Shown: in pieces, positions 5,083 through 6,261 of the stretch
How the letters are laid out: each line of letters opens with the position of its first letter
Numbering within the stretch: the first letter of the stretch is position 1
Assembly: GCA_024641225.1 (NCBI GenBank)
Contig: JAHEDN010000160.1
Coordinates: forward strand, 1 to 6,261
Origin: Burkholderiales bacterium
GTDB lineage: Bacteria > Pseudomonadota > Gammaproteobacteria > Burkholderiales > Burkholderiaceae_F
Length of the DNA stretch: 6,261 nucleotides
Direction of reading: 5' to 3'
Program-made: the position numbers and the translations under genes
Notes under the pieces: generated by a model
Seen by the model: only the letters and a program-made list of their open reading frames with translations
Database searches by the model: none
What the model was told of the DNA's origin: nothing

Positions 5083-6261
5083 ATGACCTTGCTTGCCCGT
5101 TTCCTCGCCGCGTTGTTGCTCCTCGTAGCCGGTGCGTCGGTCAATGCGCAGCCGGTGCGCGTCGACAATGCCGAGGCCGAACTCGTCGCGGCAATGGATG
5201 CGATCGTTCCGGGCGAACCGCTTGCGGTCGGCCTGCGGCTGAAACACGACCCGCACTGGCACACGTACTGGCAGGTGCCGGGCGATTCCGGACTGCCGAC
5301 GACGATCAAGTGGAAGCTTCCCGCCGGATTTGCGGCCGGGCCGATCGAGTGGCCGGTACCGAAGCGGCTGCCTGTCGGCCCGCTGGTGAACTTCGGCTAC
5401 GAGAACGAGCTGCTGCTTCCCGTGCAACTCAACGTGCCGACGCCGCTGACGGCCGGGAAGACGGTGCAGTTGAAGGCGCGCGCCGACTGGTTGATCTGCA
5501 AGGATGTCTGCATTCCCGGTGGCGCTGACCTGCAACTCACGCTGCCGGTGCGTTCTGCCGCGGCGCCATCGCGCCACGCGGCATTGTTCGCCAGCACCCG
5601 AGCGCAGATTCCGCGTGCCGCGACGCTCGAGGCGGCATCGGCCACGATCGAGGCCGGGCGCATCCGGCTCCACTACAAGCCGGCCGCGCCAGTGCGGCGG
5701 ATGGAGTTCTTCCCGCTCCAGGAAGCGCGCATCGAGCCGGCCGCAGCGCAGACCCTGCGGGCAGAAGATCAAGGGACTGCCCTTTACCTGACCGCCGCCC
5801 AGCCCGTCGCGGCCGAGTTCAAGCGGCTGAACGGCGTGCTGGTGGTCGATGGCGGGCCTGCTGCCGCAGACAAAGGCGGCTGGGCAGGGGTGATCGACGT
5901 GCCGCTGGTCGCCGGGGTCGTCCCGCAGGTGGCGCCGGCGGCAGCGCCTGGTGTGGCCGGGGACGGCGTCGCGCCCTCGATGACCTTCTGGCTGGCCGTG
6001 GTAGGCGCGTTGATCGGCGGGGTCATCCTGAACCTGATGCCTTGTGTCTTCCCCGTGCTGTCGCTCAAGCTGATCAGCCTGATGCAGCAGCAGCGCGGTG
6101 CAGGCGCGCGAGCATCGCTGCGCGCGCACGGCGGCGCGTTTGCCGCTGGCGTAGTGCTGTGCTGCGTGCTGCTGGCGGCATTGCTCATCGCGCTGCGGGC
6201 GGCGGGCGCGCAGCTCGGTTGGGGTTTTCAGCTGCAGACGCCGTGGGTGATCGCGGCGCTC
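5083..6261 (+). CDS. DsbD/ScsB-family protein-disulfide reductase (partial; C-terminus beyond the right edge)
   Basis: Inner-membrane protein that passes electrons from cytoplasmic thioredoxin to periplasmic thiol proteins such as disulfide isomerases or cytochrome c maturation factors. The window has 393 codons, open to the edge. Visible parts: a signal peptide (about 1-22, ending SVNA-QP); a DsbD-type N-terminal periplasmic domain with HWHTYWQVPGDSGLP (58-72), the FGYENELLLPV segment (104-114) and a cysteine pair C139/C143 (WLICKDVC); a second periplasmic segment of about 140 residues; then the membrane domain. This begins near 300 with the family hallmark NLMPCVFPVLSLKL, in which C320 should be redox-active. 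A second helix covers about 350-372. The roughly 300-residue periplasmic part is much longer than that of E. coli DsbD and resembles ScsB-type proteins. The remaining helices and a likely C-terminal thioredoxin domain lie outside. The ATG at 5083 has GAAGGGA just upstream. Confidence 0.87.
   Translation, partial: MTLLARFLAALLLLVAGASVNAQPVRVDNAEAELVAAMDAIVPGEPLAVGLRLKHDPHWHTYWQVPGDSGLPTTIKWKLPAGFAAGPIEWPVPKRLPVGPLVNFGYENELLLPVQLNVPTPLTAGKTVQLKARADWLICKDVCIPGGADLQLTLPVRSAAAPSRHAALFASTRAQIPRAATLEAASATIEAGRIRLHYKPAAPVRRMEFFPLQEARIEPAAAQTLRAEDQGTALYLTAAQPVAAEFKRLNGVLVVDGGPAAADKGGWAGVIDVPLVAGVVPQVAPAAAPGVAGDGVAPSMTFWLAVVGALIGGVILNLMPCVFPVLSLKLISLMQQQRGAGARASLRAHGGAFAAGVVLCCVLLAALLIALRAAGAQLGWGFQLQTPWVIAAL

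Noticed and set aside
4864..6129. A 421-codon open frame on the minus strand opposite the end of hemL and the DsbD-family gene
   Set aside because: It crosses the boundary of two real genes and has no family-like motif.
1..6261. Mobile element, CRISPR, toxin-antitoxin or phage-related content
   Set aside because: No transposase, integrase, direct-repeat array or compositional break was seen; all genes belong to conserved core families.

Overview
High-GC proteobacterial chromosome carrying two divergent gene blocks. The Pil-Chp chemosensory genes in the order pilG-pilH-pilI-pilJ, a rubredoxin gene just upstream of them, and hemL (C5 heme pathway) on the opposite strand suggest a betaproteobacterium, perhaps of the Azoarcus/Thauera/Rhodocyclales type. 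That placement rests on gene content and protein style; no alignment was run.

Minus strand, read from about 3555 down to 1: a 60-residue rubredoxin, then pilG, pilH and pilI (two single-domain response regulators and a CheW-type adaptor), then pilJ, the methyl-accepting receptor. pilJ runs off the left edge inside the tip of its signalling hairpin. The genes are tightly packed: a 96-bp gap between rubredoxin and pilG, 16 bp between pilG and pilH, an ATGA overlap between pilH and pilI, and 63 bp with a hairpin between pilI and pilJ. Together they form the input and adaptor/output part of the system that controls type IV pilus extension, retraction and cAMP signalling. The histidine kinase gene (chpA/pilL) would be expected beyond the left edge.

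Plus strand, from 3746 to the right edge: hemL (glutamate-1-semialdehyde aminomutase), complete, followed after 35 bp by a DsbD/ScsB-family protein-disulfide reductase. The latter is cut by the right edge after its first two membrane segments. The pair is probably co-transcribed.

The 190-bp divergent region (3556-3745) must hold the promoters of both blocks. Its clearest feature is a perfect inverted repeat at 3701-3718, in the presumed hemL leader. No mobile element, CRISPR array, tRNA or rRNA was seen. Most of the window looks like ordinary, well-conserved core genes. The points worth a second look are the long cytoplasmic N-terminus of PilJ, the hairpins ahead of pilJ and hemL, and the rubredoxin placed at the head of the pil genes. 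I found no convincing previously undescribed system.
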